Below, one piece after another: positions 37,902 to 47,700 of a stretch of 64,000 nt of DNA. The stretch lies in the NCBI RefSeq assembly GCF_003852525.1, contig NZ_QAJL01000006.1:311501-375500 (forward strand), read 5' to 3'. The position numbers and the translations under genes were made by a program. Each line of letters starts with the position of its first letter. The stretch's first letter is position 1. The notes beneath the pieces are model-generated. The model searched no databases. It had not been told where the DNA came from and worked only from the letters and a program-made list of their open reading frames with translations. This DNA is from Pedobacter sp. KBW06 (GTDB lineage: Bacteria; Bacteroidota; Bacteroidia; Sphingobacteriales; Sphingobacteriaceae).

Positions 37902-38513
37902 ATGCAATATGATTTCTCTCAGCAAAAATTACTTGAAAAAAGACATTTCCGTTTCATGGAAGATGGTCTTTTTATCCACTCAAGTACTGCAGGAAAGACA
38001 CATGAGTACGAAATAAAATATGAAAACATTGGAACCAAGATCATCTATTGGAAAAACGGCTTAAGTATATACCTATTTATTGCTGGCTTTTTGACAATTG
38101 CATCCATTCTGCTTTGTTTCGATACAACCGAACCGAAAGTTGAGCTCAGTGCGCGTCTGCTATTGATTCCAGTGATTCTATTTTGTATCTCATTATATTT
38201 TATCACCTATAAAAAAGCCCGCTATATTACAAACCCGGATAATTCAAACCCAATCGAATTATTTAGCAACAAGCCAAATATTGAGGCCGTAGATCATTTT
38301 ATTAATGAAATTTTATCCAGACGTAAGGCATTTCTACTGCAACGGTTTGGACAACTGAATAAAAACCTCAGTTATGAACCACAATATTATTCCCTGACCT
38401 GGTTGTTGGATAATGAAGTGATCAATAAAGAGGAATACGATCAAAAATTGCAGGAATTGAATTCGTTATACCCTTCAGCTCTTATAATTAAAGGCTTTGC
38501 ATTTGAAAAATAG
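37902..38513 (+). CDS. Small membrane protein with SHOCT-like C-terminus
   Basis: 203 residues. A cytoplasmic N-terminal beta region (about 1-55) is followed by two transmembrane helices (SIYLFIAGFLTIASILLCF and LLLIPVILFCISLYFIT). A soluble tail ends in a helix pair around LTWLLDNEVINKEEYDQKLQEL, which looks like the SHOCT motif (short C-terminal domain) that often follows membrane segments. No enzymatic motif is visible. It is convergent with the PKS/NRPS operon (61-base gap), so it is probably just the flank of the cluster. Function unknown. Confidence 0.6.
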   Translation: MQYDFSQQKLLEKRHFRFMEDGLFIHSSTAGKTHEYEIKYENIGTKIIYWKNGLSIYLFIAGFLTIASILLCFDTTEPKVELSARLLLIPVILFCISLYFITYKKARYITNPDNSNPIELFSNKPNIEAVDHFINEILSRRKAFLLQRFGQLNKNLSYEPQYYSLTWLLDNEVINKEEYDQKLQELNSLYPSALIIKGFAFEK

Positions 38514-38574
38514 CGAAAATTCTTAACCATTTTCCCTACAAGAAAACAAAAGGACCTTGATTTGAAATAAAACC

Positions 38575-39324
38575 CTATTCAGATGGTCGGGAAGGCATTC
38601 CTGCGACTTCTTTGAAAGCAAGCCAGAACTCCTTTAAATCACAGAAAGTCTGCTTTGGAAGGACGATGGAACAAATATAATCGCCATGCCTGCAGGAGAT
38701 CGCCTTATACTGTGCACAATGGATAAATTCACTGGTATAGCAATGACCGGATTTTTCAAGTGACTGAATTTCCAGCACTTTAAAATCAATCATAAAACCG
38801 GTTTTTAAGATTTTGGACAGGGCTTCTTTTATGGTCCATACCGTTACACAACCGATCAGGGAATCCGGTTCAATAGCAGTAATCAACCCGAGCTCTCCAG
38901 CAGTCAGCTGACTTTGGAAAGCCTCTGCCTGAGCGGCGTCAATTTTTTCAATGTCAATGGCCAAAGGATGATCTTCCGGAAATGCCAGTGCAAGCCCAAG
39001 GTCCTCACAATGCGTAATGCTGACCTGAACATTCGACAGCAGCTTACTTTTTACCACAGGAAACTGAAAAATACCGGAATCAATAAATACGGCATCCATC
39101 TCCACTCCTTCTTCCAGCCTTAAGATGGCATGTTTTGCAGCTACCCTGCCCAATAAATAGCTGGCCCTGCGCCGATCAAATCTCAAAGAATCAAGATAAT
39201 CCCGTTCATTGGGATGAAGCACTGCAAAATATTGACTTAGGCCTGGTAAATCTTCTTTTATCATACAAAATCCAGCTTTAAAAGTCCGATCAGTTCTGTT
39301 TAACAGGAGAAGGCCATCATTCAT
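38575..39324 (-). CDS. Sfp-type 4'-phosphopantetheinyl transferase
   Basis: 249 residues. The family motifs are present in order: RRRASYLLGRVAAKHAI, VSITHCEDLGLALAF (residues 101-115), the Mg2+-binding LAIDIEKI (Asp124, Glu126), and WTIKEALSKILKTG (Trp163, Lys166, Glu167). It moves the phosphopantetheine arm of CoA to the conserved Ser of carrier proteins, which converts the ACP and PCP domains of the PKS and NRPS to active form. It is the last gene of the cluster, 44 bases after the acyl-hydrolase-like gene, so it is a dedicated activator. It also marks the probable downstream boundary of the cluster, because the next gene is convergent and unrelated. Confidence 0.92.
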   Translation of the reverse strand: MNDGLLLLNRTDRTFKAGFCMIKEDLPGLSQYFAVLHPNERDYLDSLRFDRRRASYLLGRVAAKHAILRLEEGVEMDAVFIDSGIFQFPVVKSKLLSNVQVSITHCEDLGLALAFPEDHPLAIDIEKIDAAQAEAFQSQLTAGELGLITAIEPDSLIGCVTVWTIKEALSKILKTGFMIDFKVLEIQSLEKSGHCYTSEFIHCAQYKAISCRHGDYICSIVLPKQTFCDLKEFWLAFKEVAGMPSRPSE

Positions 39325-39368
39325 TTCAATTTGTTGCTAAGTCGGCTAAATATATAAAACAAAAGAAG

Positions 39369-40334
39369 CTAATCAGGGATTAAATTTAAAATCCGGGATA
39401 GTTTATCCAGCTGTTCTGCTTCTCTTTTGTAGGGGGTCATGATGGGAATACTCTTCGATGCTGATGAAAGGGGCAGATTATACTTGACAAAAGTTGCCAG
39501 CGTCCCTGAAGGGCCAAGGTCAATGTAAAGAAAAGGCCCGGCCGTCTGCTCCATATAATTAATGGCCTTTGGGAAATCAATATAGCCCCTGGCAATGTCC
39601 GAAAAATAGCTCTGAGGCAAGGAACTGAGGCTTTCGCCTTTTAAACCTGAAATAAAACAAGATCCGGGATCCGGAAAAGTGCCAAGATGAGCGAGGGAAT
39701 AGTCAAAGGTCTTACACCCCATTTCAATGAGCGGAGAATGAAAAGGATATTTTACCGGAAGTAGTACATACTGAATTTTCTGCTGATCCAACACAGATAG
39801 AAAGGAGTCCAGATGTAGTGACGAACCGGAAACGGTAAAATGCCCTTCGAAATTATCCGTTGCCAGAAAAAGACCATGCCTTTCCAGCAAAGCTTCCGGA
39901 ATTTTTTCTTTTGCACAGATAATGGACAACATTACCCCCGTATCATTGCTTCTGCTGATTGATTTTGCCTGCTCAATCGCCATTTCCAGGGCGTTATCGG
40001 CAGTCCATATTCCCGCAACCACACCCGCAGCAAATTCGCCAAGACTGTTTCCCAGGACATAATCGCAGGTAATATCCAGTGCCCTCATCAGTTCGTACAT
40101 CGCGAGTTCAACTGCAACTATTGCTGGATGAGTGATCAGAATATCATCAAAAACAGCGGTTCCGCTATGGTATAGCTCATCGATTAAATTCCTGTTCAGC
40201 TGTTGTTGAACAATCGCATGACTGTGTTCCATGCTCGCCCGGAAAACAGGATGATTTTCAAAGAGTTTCTGCCCCATACACCGGGTCTGGCTTCCCTGAC
40301 CGGAAAATAGAAATGCGATTTTACCGTTGATCAT
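39369..40334 (-). CDS. Free-standing acyltransferase-like protein, probable trans-AT acyl hydrolase
   Basis: 321 residues from the ATG at 40334, which overlaps the upstream stop by ATGA. A longer frame from 40367 would run 37 bases into the upstream gene and is rejected. It has the malonyltransferase fold (IAFLFSGQGSQ; nucleophile Ser97 in GNSLGE; His199 in PFHS). Two family positions are altered: GHSLG is GNSLG, and the Arg that clamps the malonyl carboxylate is Gln122 (the other AT of this operon has Arg110). This fits the proofreading acyl hydrolases of trans-AT systems (PedC-like), which free stalled acyl chains from carrier proteins. An AT for a non-malonyl unit is the alternative. Confidence 0.8.
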   Translation of the reverse strand: MINGKIAFLFSGQGSQTRCMGQKLFENHPVFRASMEHSHAIVQQQLNRNLIDELYHSGTAVFDDILITHPAIVAVELAMYELMRALDITCDYVLGNSLGEFAAGVVAGIWTADNALEMAIEQAKSISRSNDTGVMLSIICAKEKIPEALLERHGLFLATDNFEGHFTVSGSSLHLDSFLSVLDQQKIQYVLLPVKYPFHSPLIEMGCKTFDYSLAHLGTFPDPGSCFISGLKGESLSSLPQSYFSDIARGYIDFPKAINYMEQTAGPFLYIDLGPSGTLATFVKYNLPLSSASKSIPIMTPYKREAEQLDKLSRILNLIPD

Positions 40335-41140
40335 ATGCCTTTTGCCTTCCGATAAGCATAGGTCCACAAAGAAGTATAGAGTTGAGGTAAAAACTTAAAC
40401 AGTAATTTTGACTCATTCCTCCACCAAAAATTAACGTTGGTATTCAGGCTGTCTTTGGCATGTACTTCATGCCACCAGCAAGTGGGCAGGTACAGCAGCT
40501 CTCCACAATTCAATTCAACTTCACTGAACTCGTTGAGTTGCTCCTGAACCTGCCTGTCGGAAGTATGCTCCCTCAGGTTCCGGATATTACCATAGGAAGA
40601 GGTGTGTCCCTGAAAGGTAGAAACCTTTTTAGCATGGTATTTTTTCCAGCCCGGCGGAGCAATGTAAAACACCTTCTTACCGGAGAGCTGAAAATTAAAA
40701 TTGTCATAAACATCATAATGGAGGCCGCTGGGATCTCCTCCAAAATTAACCCAGAAATTGATTTCTTCTAAAACGGAATAAGAGACCACATCCGGTGCAA
40801 ATTGTTCAAATACAGATCTCCCGATATCCTGACCAAGATTTCTGATATCAGACGCTACATTATAGGTATAATCCGGACTCTTTTTATAAGCATCCATATT
40901 TTTAACAATGGCAGAATAACTACTTTTCAGATAAGTAGCATTGTTTCTTGTCGCTGCGGGATCTGTCTTATGGTACCTCAGTAATGTGAGGGGATAACTT
41001 TCCAGCTTTTCCAGAAACTCATCTCTCTTTGTTTCCCAATTGCTCTCTGGCAACAAAACAAAAGGGGTATTCTTTTTCAGGTGTTCCTTAATCTGAAGCT
41101 GTGCTGCTTTACGAAGCCTGGGGATAGGGTGATTGTTCAT
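40331..41140 (-). CDS. JmjC/cupin-8-type Fe(II)/2-oxoglutarate oxygenase
   Basis: 269 residues. The double-stranded beta-helix core has iron ligands His141-X-Asp143 (GLHYDVYDNFNF) and distal His224 (CWWHEVHA). FQLSGKKVFYIAPP between them is typical of FIH-like JmjC enzymes. All three metal ligands are present, so it should be active. JmjC oxygenases hydroxylate amino-acid side chains, often on carrier-bound or finished natural products. Here it probably tailors the PKS/NRPS product, perhaps at the second amino acid, but the target cannot be read. It lies 32 bases after the AT-ER gene and shares an ATGA overlap with the next gene. Confidence 0.85.
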   Translation of the reverse strand: MNNHPIPRLRKAAQLQIKEHLKKNTPFVLLPESNWETKRDEFLEKLESYPLTLLRYHKTDPAATRNNATYLKSSYSAIVKNMDAYKKSPDYTYNVASDIRNLGQDIGRSVFEQFAPDVVSYSVLEEINFWVNFGGDPSGLHYDVYDNFNFQLSGKKVFYIAPPGWKKYHAKKVSTFQGHTSSYGNIRNLREHTSDRQVQEQLNEFSEVELNCGELLYLPTCWWHEVHAKDSLNTNVNFWWRNESKLLFKFLPQLYTSLWTYAYRKAKGI

Positions 41141-41172
41141 GATTTTAGAATTTTGAAATATTTATAAAGGGA

Positions 41173-43470
41173 TTAAGATTTAAAGGACTGATACATGTTC
41201 TCCAGGAGGCTGGCCGACTCCTCCATCATTTTTACCCCGATTTCATCTACATGCCGGTTGCGCCAGCTTTCCAGTGTTGTTCCTTTTACCCACTGGTTAA
41301 AAGCACCAAGTGCCGGACCACAATGGACCTGGAAATTAACCTGCTGATCTTTATTTCCCGCAAGGGAAAGCCGCATGCTGTAGCCAAAGTACCAGCGGAA
41401 CACCAGGGCCATTTTATGCCTTGGATTTTGCTCTGCCTTTTGTATTTCGGAATGTTCCCCTTTATTTTTAAAATAGGTAATGGTTTCTTCCCAGATTTCA
41501 GGAATTGGTTTTTTGAAATAATTCCGTTCCAGCTGCTCTACCGTTTTCTCAGGAATCTCATGCAATGCATTGTATTGTGTATAAAGCGCATATAACTTAT
41601 TTGCCCTTGCAGGAAACAATACTCCTTTTTTAAGCACCTGAACCTTTGAGCCGATTTCAAACATATCCCCGGCTGGTGCATAAGCTGTATCCTGAACATT
41701 GATCTCCTGCAGGAGGTCTTTTACATAATCACTCATATCAGCTTCCACGGTACATTGATTGATCGATCCGGTCAGCACAAAATCTGCCCCCATCACAAAG
41801 GCGCAGGCAATGGCCTGAGGTGTCCCAATCCCTCCTGCAAGGCCAATATTTATCGGTCTCTGGTACTGATATTCCTGTTGAATGTCTGTACGCAGTCTTT
41901 GTATACTCGGTAAAAGCACCAGGGCAACCCCACCATCGGTATGTCCACCTGAGTCTGCTTCCACACAAATGTCATAGCTCATCGGAACAGTTTTCGAAAG
42001 TTCAGCCTGCCCGGCAGTGATCAGTCCTTCACGAAGCAATTTATTGACAATCTTTTCCGGAGCAGGCCGCATAAATTCCTCTGCGACCTCCGGCCGTGAG
42101 ATCTTACCCAATATTTTATGCCTGCAAATGGTCTCCTTATTTTCCCCCTGCTGCAAACCGGATAAACGATAATAGACAAGAGATTCCGTCATCTGCATAT
42201 AAGCAGCGGCTTCAATATGTTTCACCCCTAACCTTAAATAGAGCTTTACCGTTTCCATTTCAAAGGAAGGATCGGTAATGCTGTGCAGTAAATTCAGTCC
42301 GAATGCCTGACCTTCTGTAAGCTCTGTCTGGATATGCCGGATATCCGCTTCTATTTTTTCAAGGGATAATCCGCCGGTTCCAAGGTAGCCCAGCATATTG
42401 GCTTTTCCCATCTTTACCACCAGTTCCCTTGAGGCAATACCCCGGTACATGGCTCCGGTCACATAGGCATATTTAATCTGATAATCTTCCCGGAATAGCT
42501 TACTTCCCAGTTTCATGGGCAGCGTCCTGCCGGATTTTGGCACTGGATTTTCATTTTCTGCTTTCAGCTGTCCATTCTTTACCGCTGTTCCATTTCGTTC
42601 AACGGCAATGGCATTGCTCTGTCCTAAAATTGGACTGCACTTTTCCCGGATCTCATGAACCATTTTAGAAAGAATGCTGCTGCCAATTTCCTGGTAATCA
42701 ATCACCCCTTTTCCCATTAGGAAACGGATGCTGTTGGTCCAGAGCACAGGGCTTGCAATCTGTGTGCTCAATAACCTCGCCGTCTGCTCTTTTTCATAGG
42801 GAATACCCAATGCATTTGAAATTACGGGAACCCCTGGGGCAGAAAATTCAAAGCCCTTTAAAAAAAGCTCAAAATCTGCTGCAGCCGGGGCCATATACCT
42901 GGAATGAAAGGCGGCACTGACCTGTAAAGGGATAATTCTGATTCCTTTACCTTCAAACTCAGCAACTACCTTTTTAATGGCCTCCTGTTTCCCGGCAATG
43001 ACGATTTGCGAAGGGGTATTAAAATTGGCAATATCTATTCCTTCATAATCCGGAGTACTCAGCATTTTTTTCAATTCGGCCATTTCAACGCCAACAACTG
43101 CCGCCATGCCTCCGCCAGAAGCTTCGGCCATCAGTTCTCCCCTCTTCCTGACCAGCTTTAAGCCAGTACTAAAATCAAAGACCCCCGCCGCCAGCAAGGC
43201 ATTGTACTCCCCAAGGCTATGGCCAACAAAGTACGAAGCGGAACAGCTTTCTTTGACCGCAGCATAACCAAAGGCGTTGACCACATATAAAGCCGGCTGC
43301 GTAAACTGGGTTTGCGACAATTGTTTATGCGGATCGGCGACACAAAGTTCCTGCAGGTCATACCCCAAGAGATCTGAAGCCTGCTGTGTCTCAGTTTTGT
43401 AACGGCTAAACAAGTCTTTCCCCATACCTTTATACTGGGATCCCTGACCGGGAAACATAATTGCTTTCAT
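41173..43470 (-). CDS. Trans-acting malonyl-CoA acyltransferase fused to PfaD-like FMN enoylreductase
   Basis: 765 residues in two domains. N-terminal AT (1-300): MFPGQGSQYKGMG, nucleophile Ser85 in GHSLGEY, carboxylate-binding Arg110 in RKRGELM, and His189 in AFHSRYM, all malonyl-type. C-terminal ER (about 315-765): a PfaD/nitronate monooxygenase-like TIM barrel with GYLGTGGLSLEKIEADIR, SGGHTDGG, a GLAGGIGTPQAIACAFVMGADFVLTGS flavin-binding stretch, and an ASxLLENMYQS tail. The AT loads malonyl units on all ACPs of the AT-less PKS; the ER reduces enoyl intermediates in trans. This fusion (PksE/PedC-ER-like) is a hallmark of trans-AT clusters. It overlaps the aminotransferase by ATGA. Confidence 0.93.
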   Translation of the reverse strand: MKAIMFPGQGSQYKGMGKDLFSRYKTETQQASDLLGYDLQELCVADPHKQLSQTQFTQPALYVVNAFGYAAVKESCSASYFVGHSLGEYNALLAAGVFDFSTGLKLVRKRGELMAEASGGGMAAVVGVEMAELKKMLSTPDYEGIDIANFNTPSQIVIAGKQEAIKKVVAEFEGKGIRIIPLQVSAAFHSRYMAPAAADFELFLKGFEFSAPGVPVISNALGIPYEKEQTARLLSTQIASPVLWTNSIRFLMGKGVIDYQEIGSSILSKMVHEIREKCSPILGQSNAIAVERNGTAVKNGQLKAENENPVPKSGRTLPMKLGSKLFREDYQIKYAYVTGAMYRGIASRELVVKMGKANMLGYLGTGGLSLEKIEADIRHIQTELTEGQAFGLNLLHSITDPSFEMETVKLYLRLGVKHIEAAAYMQMTESLVYYRLSGLQQGENKETICRHKILGKISRPEVAEEFMRPAPEKIVNKLLREGLITAGQAELSKTVPMSYDICVEADSGGHTDGGVALVLLPSIQRLRTDIQQEYQYQRPINIGLAGGIGTPQAIACAFVMGADFVLTGSINQCTVEADMSDYVKDLLQEINVQDTAYAPAGDMFEIGSKVQVLKKGVLFPARANKLYALYTQYNALHEIPEKTVEQLERNYFKKPIPEIWEETITYFKNKGEHSEIQKAEQNPRHKMALVFRWYFGYSMRLSLAGNKDQQVNFQVHCGPALGAFNQWVKGTTLESWRNRHVDEIGVKMMEESASLLENMYQSFKS

Positions 43471-44738
43471 AAGTATACCGGCTTTTTATTTCTCATCAAT
43501 TCAACAATACTGCTATTCAGGATTTCCAGACCTTCGTCCAGGCTTTCTGCTGATATCGTAAGCGGCGGAAACAATTTGAGTACCTGATCTTCCGCTCCGC
43601 AGGTTTCAATCACAAGGCCATTTTTAAAACAGGCTTTGGAAACCTCAACAGCCATGGCTTTGTCTTTAAATTCAAGTCCGATCATAAAACCACGCCCTCT
43701 TATACTCAGCTCTCCCGGGTATTCGTCCTTTATTTCCTGAAGAAGACTCACAATGGCTTTAGATTCCCTTTTTACTTTATGGCTGAGCTGATCATCTTTC
43801 CAATATTTTTCAATGGCGAGTGCAGCGGTGATGAATGCATAGTTGTTCCCCCTGAATGTACCGGTATGCTGCCCGGGTTTCCAGGCATCGATTTCCGGCT
43901 TGATTAGCAATAACGACATCGGCAAGCCGCATCCACTAATCGATTTAGATAAGACCACCATATCCGGCTGTATGTCTGCAAATTCAAAAGAGAAGAAATC
44001 ACCGGTCCTGCCGCAGCCACTCTGAATGTCGTCAATGATCATCAGGATCCCATGTCTGCTGGTAATCTCCCGCATATTTCGCAGCCATTGCTGTGTGGCA
44101 ACATTAATTCCACCTTCTCCCTGTATCGTTTCTAAAATGATGGCTGCCGGCTTACTTAAACCACTCCCCTTGTCGCTCAATAATTTATCCAGCAGCACAG
44201 AAGTATCAATGTCCGGCCCAAGATAGCCCGAAAAAGGAAGGAATGTAGTGGATTGCGAGAGGTCGTCTTCAAGCCCCTCCCGGTAATAAGAATTCGCAGT
44301 TAACCTCAATGCACCCTTAGAATGTCCATGGTAGGCGTTCGTAAAAGAAATGATTTGATTTCTCCCTTTCACGATCTGGGCAAGTTTTACAGCTGCCTCC
44401 ACCGCATTCGCACCCGTAGGTCCGGTAAACTGTATTTTATAATCCAGCCCCCTCGGTTTCAGGACATAACGGATAAAATTATCAATAAAACTTTCTTTGG
44501 CAACAGTGGCCATATCCAGCGAATGGACAATTCCATTTCGACTGATGTACCCGATCAGCGCCTCCTTCATGTCCTCGTCATTATGCCCGTAATTTAATGC
44601 ACCGGCTCCTGAGAAAAAGTCAACATACCTGTTATTGGCCTCATCGTATAAATAAGCGCCGGATGAAGTGCTAAAAGTTGCAGGAAAATTCCTGCTGTAA
44701 CTTCTAACCTGTGATTCGTGTTCTTCTATTGTTTTCAA
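43467..44738 (-). CDS. EctB/DABA-type class III aminotransferase (2,4-diaminobutyrate-forming)
   Basis: 423 residues, normal length for the family. It opens with ESQVRSYSRNFPATF and continues VDFFSGAGALNYGHND, the pattern of L-2,4-diaminobutyrate:2-oxoglutarate aminotransferases (EctB/DAT). The PLP lysine is Lys265 in VVLSKSISGCGLP, with IIDDIQSGCGRTG and GPTGANAVEAAVKLA also intact. The predicted reaction is aspartate semialdehyde plus glutamate to 2,4-diaminobutyrate. It lies 4 bases after the NRPS stop and overlaps the AT-ER gene by ATGA. It most likely supplies diaminobutyrate for the second A domain, whose pocket has two acidic residues. Transamination of a carrier-bound aldehyde is the alternative. 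Confidence 0.88.
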   Translation of the reverse strand: MKTIEEHESQVRSYSRNFPATFSTSSGAYLYDEANNRYVDFFSGAGALNYGHNDEDMKEALIGYISRNGIVHSLDMATVAKESFIDNFIRYVLKPRGLDYKIQFTGPTGANAVEAAVKLAQIVKGRNQIISFTNAYHGHSKGALRLTANSYYREGLEDDLSQSTTFLPFSGYLGPDIDTSVLLDKLLSDKGSGLSKPAAIILETIQGEGGINVATQQWLRNMREITSRHGILMIIDDIQSGCGRTGDFFSFEFADIQPDMVVLSKSISGCGLPMSLLLIKPEIDAWKPGQHTGTFRGNNYAFITAALAIEKYWKDDQLSHKVKRESKAIVSLLQEIKDEYPGELSIRGRGFMIGLEFKDKAMAVEVSKACFKNGLVIETCGAEDQVLKLFPPLTISAESLDEGLEILNSSIVELMRNKKPVYL

Positions 44739-44742
44739 AATA

Positions 44743-47700
44743 TTAAGAGGTTAAATAGGGTTTAAATTCTGTTTGGGTTAGGGTAATCCAGCGCCTGCAA
44801 TGTGGCTCCTTTACCATACTAAAATGCGTACCGGTCGCTTTAACAGTCCTGATGTCCTGGTAATATCTGCTCCAGTCCTTATCTCCATCCGGCTTTGCTG
44901 CGCCCTCATGGGCCAGAATGCTGATGACCGGATAGGGCAATTTTTCTTCAGGTTTGTAGCGTATGTTCATGCTGGTGACACAGGTCTGATACAGGCGTTG
45001 TAAATAAGCTGAGGAGATGTCGATGCCTCTTTTTTCCAGCTCGCCCATCAATGCCGCAGGACGATCGTTTTCCCTTGCCTGCAGCAACCCATGTATGAGT
45101 TCTTCCTTTCCGATGATGATCTGGTTACTGATCTGCTCCAGTCCTTTTAAAAAGTCCATTTCGATATCTGCCCGACTAAACCTGTTGTCGAGCAAACCGG
45201 TATATCCGTCAATTAAGAAGACATTGGCAATTTTGAGATCAGCGCTAAACTGAAGCTGTTTCAGCAATTCATAGGCAACCAGACAACCATAGCTATGGGC
45301 AACGAGGTTGATTTCCTGCTGATCAGCGATGCTGCGAATCAGCATCAGCTGTGCTTCGGCGATTTCCGGAATACTGTTGAGCGGCTGTTCATTTTCAAAC
45401 AGACCTTTCATCTGTAATCCATAGACATTTCCATTTCCGGGTAACGCCCCGGCAAGCTCAAAATAACCATCAGCAATGCCTGGCATACCAGGGATCACAA
45501 ATGAAACAATGGCGTTGTCGTCTCCTTTTCTTAGCTCAATCAAGTGTTTATCAATTGCAGAATTCCTGCTCAATACGTTTCCATTGTCGACCTCCGAGTG
45601 GCTCAATACCCTTGAAAACATTGATATGGTTGGATATCTGAACAAAAACTGCAATTCCAAGTGATCCAATTCAAATGCTTTCTTAATCATACCGTTCAAC
45701 CGGACACTCAGCAAAGAGTGGCCTCCCAATGCAAAGAAATCATCATGGATCCCAATCTCAGCAACTTCCTTTTTTAAAACCTTCGCCCAGATCTCAAGCA
45801 ACCTCGCTTCGGTCTCATTCCTTGCTCCTTCATAAAGCCCGCAATTTACTGCCGCTGCTTCCGCCCGACCGGCAAGATCTTTCCTGTCTATTTTTCCATT
45901 TGCAGTGAGTGGTAATTTTTCAAGCCTCACAAAAGCTGCAGGAATCATGTAGGCCGGCAACCTGTTCTCCAGATCTGTTTTCAATGCAGACGGTTCCAGA
46001 TGTTCCGGGCTGACGAAATAAGCGATCAGATATTTATCTCCTGATTTGTTCTCCCTTACCACAACAGCCGCAGCCGTTACCGAAGGGTTTCCCTGCAGGG
46101 TATTTTCAATCTCGCCCAGTTCAATTCTGTATCCACGGATTTTCACCTGGTCATCCTGCCTTCCCAGACATTCGATATTTCCATCCGGCAGCCAGCGTCC
46201 GATATCTCCGGTTCTGTATAGGCGTTTTCTCCGGCTCAGCTCCTCCTTATGGATCGCCTGCTCCTCATCCGGGACCGAAGTCCGGAACTTTTCACTGACT
46301 TCGCTGAAAAACGGATCATCCATAAATTTCTGCTCCGTCAACGCTGTATTGTTCAGGTATCCCCGGCCCACGCCAATTCCCGCAACACAGATTTCACCGG
46401 GTACGCCCACCGGGCAAAGTGCCATGTGTTCATCAACAATATATATGCGCATGTTCTGAACCGGGAAACCAATCGGAATGGTTTGGGTATAAGGCATGGT
46501 GTCGGTAAAGAAGAGGGTCACATCATCCGCAGCCTCAGCCGGTCCGTATGCATTCACTACTTTTATTCCCGGAAAACTCGCAAGCCAGCGCTTGAGAAGA
46601 CTGGAGTGAAAAGTCTCTCCGGTTACCAAAAGGTATTTGAGATTGGTGAAATGAATCCCTCCATTTTCTTCAATAATGTCAAGCAAACTATTTAAATAAG
46701 CAGGTACCAGCTGTAATATCGACACCTCACAGTCATTTACCTTACGCAGAAACACTGCCGGATCAAGGATTTCTTCCTTACCGAGGACCAGTGTGGTACC
46801 ACCTGTCATCAAAGCGGTCAGGGATTGCCATACTGATATGTCAAATGAAAAAGATGCATTTTGAACGATCACACTCTCCGACGTAAGTTCCAGCTGACTG
46901 ATCATGGCATACAAGTGGTTTAACATCCCCTCATGTGTGATCATCGTTCCTTTTGGCCGCCCTGTTGAGCCTGAAGTAAAGATCACATAGGCAAGGCTTT
47001 CCGGAGCATTGAGTTTTTCCGGATTTTCTTCGCTGCTGCTGTCTGCGACCAAAGCAAACAAATCCAGCTCCTGCTGATCAACCAGCACTTTACACTGGCT
47101 CTGCTCTACCATATACCTGATCCGGTCTTCCGGATATTCAAAATCAATCGGGATATAAGCCGCACCGGATTTTAAAACCGCCAGTATCGCCACAATTACC
47201 GCTTCACTGCGTTTGAGCTTGATCCCGATAAAATCGTCTGGTTTAATCTGATAAGCATTCCTTAAATAATTTGCCAGCTGATTTGAACGTTCATTTAAGG
47301 TTTTATAAGTCAGTTGCCTTCCTTCAAATGCCAGGGCGATACGATCCGGGGTCTTTAGTGCCTGTTCTTCAAAGAGGTCGACAAATGTCCTGCCCTCCGG
47401 ATAAGGCTCAAAAGTATCGTTCCATTCCACAAGCAATTGCTTTCGTTCTGCCGAAGTCAGCAAATCAATAGACGATAACAATCCTTCCGGATGTGCCAGC
47501 ACCTGATCTATTACGTGCTCCAGGGAGTTAAAAAATCTTTCTGCGGTATCACCGTCGTAATAAAATTCGTCGTATTTGATGCCTATGGTAAAGACTTCTG
47601 AAACTTTGCAATTGAACGCAAGGGGATAATGGTCTTCTTCCAGGGCCTCCAGGTTTTTAAATGAAGAAGACAGGTCTGTGATCGCTGATTCATTTACAGG

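Noticed and set aside
40335-40367. Longer start of the acyl-hydrolase-like gene at 40367
   Set aside because: It would overlap the JmjC gene by 37 bases; the ATG at 40334 gives the standard ATGA coupling and starts right at the AT fold.
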